Source: Coemansia sp. RSA 487 (Eukaryota; Kickxellomycota; Kickxellomycetes; Kickxellales; Kickxellaceae). Taken from it: 38,349 nt of DNA. The stretch covers positions 1 through 38,349 of the forward strand of contig JANBRJ010000127.1 of assembly GCA_027577595.1 (NCBI GenBank), given 5' to 3'. Below, in pieces: positions 37,859-38,349 of this stretch; position 1 is the first letter of the stretch; the number at the start of each line of letters is the position of its first letter. The notes beneath the pieces were generated by a model, which was given only the letters and a program-made list of their open reading frames with translations, searched no databases and was not told the DNA's origin. A program made the translations under genes and the position numbers.

Positions 37859-38128
37859 ATGACAAGCACCATTGACACACATAACAAACAAGGTCGATGT
37901 CTTTGGAACCTTGACAAAGCTCATACGGACAGAGGTTTCGATGAACTTTCACCAAATGAGCGTGATACGTTTACACATGTACTCTGCCTCGATTTCTGTA
38001 GATATTTGGCCGAAAGCAAACCAGCTGCACGGTACACCATGGTTCCGAACAAAGCACGAATAATGCATGCCCTTTCGGCACTCCACCAAACACTCGTAGA
38101 CATTGATTTTACAGACATTACACTTTGA
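37859..38128 (+). CDS. Small hypothetical protein, 89 residues
   Basis: This frame starts at the first ATG after a TATA box and encodes a mixed, soluble-looking protein with three Cys. Its predicted helices lie in DELSPNERDTFTHVL and in ARIMHALSALHQTLVDI. It has no signal peptide and no membrane segment, and no family was recognised. Composition is balanced, unlike the chance frames in nearby AT-rich DNA, and the TATA box and pyrimidine-rich leader support transcription. It may be complete or the first exon of a longer gene leaving the window. The dioxygenase gene lies 309 bp upstream on the same strand, with only AT-rich DNA between. Confidence 0.45.
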   Translation: MTSTIDTHNKQGRCLWNLDKAHTDRGFDELSPNERDTFTHVLCLDFCRYLAESKPAARYTMVPNKARIMHALSALHQTLVDIDFTDITL

Positions 38129-38349
38129 TTGATATCGAGTGTCTTGGAATATTACATGTTCTGCTCTTCCTCCTTGTGTATCTCTGAATTAACAAGTGAG
38201 AAAACAAGGCTCTCTTTTACTGGAGTTGGAGAATGGCTTTTTCCTACAGACAATAGTTATATAAACTACTTGATGGAGCATGCAAGACACCAAAAAGGGA
38301 GGAAAGAGGCGTGGCGTAGAACACCAGGCGGCTTTTTGCATTCTACAGA

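Overview
This is a nuclear fragment of an intron-poor fungus. Coding DNA is GC-balanced to GC-rich and intergenic DNA is AT-rich. Introns are few and short. TATA boxes and AATAAA-type signals flank many genes, and CT-rich tracts lie in several promoters. The gene set (Vps10 receptor, Nha1-type antiporter, fungal GATA and Yap-type bZIP factors, a 7TM receptor like those of fungal RGS-type GPCRs, a KR-processed glycine-rich secreted protein, and a sepiapterin reductase-like enzyme) suggests an early-diverging fungus. My best guess is Kickxellomycotina (Coemansia/Linderina-like), but this is inference without any database search. No virus, LTR element, transposon, tRNA, rRNA or CRISPR was recognised.

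Layout: 1-3558 (-) holds most of an ABCC/MRP-type transporter, cut by the window edge at the second nucleotide-binding domain and with one reading-frame break. 4135-4500 (+) is a small secreted glycine-rich protein. 4723-12012 (-) is a very large Vps10/sortilin with three tandem luminal Vps10 units. 13381-14235 (+) is a sepiapterin reductase-like SDR. 14507-21897 (+) is a giant multi-START-like protein ending in a C-terminal membrane anchor; its start lies on a 29-nt first exon. 22892-24676 (+) bZIP and 24763-25872 (-) GATA factor form a tight convergent pair. 27339-28496 (+) is a 7TM receptor-like protein. 28577-29743 (-) is the NAD(P)HX dehydratase. 29992-32559 (-) is a plasma-membrane Na+/H+ antiporter. 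34120-35040 (+) is a citrate carrier, 35143-36153 (-) a mitochondrial 3-hydroxyacyl-CoA dehydrogenase, 36602-37549 (+) a DODA-type extradiol dioxygenase, and 37859-38128 (+) a small hypothetical gene.

There is no operon or obvious gene cluster. Loose themes are membrane traffic and lipid handling (Vps10, multi-START), ion and drug transport (ABCC, Nha1), and mitochondrial metabolism (citrate carrier, HADH, NAD(P)HX repair). The strongest candidates for something little described are the tail-anchored multi-START protein, the three-unit Vps10 receptor, the triple AATCCGGAA motif upstream of the bZIP gene, and the uORF plus membrane-anchor arrangement of the dioxygenase.
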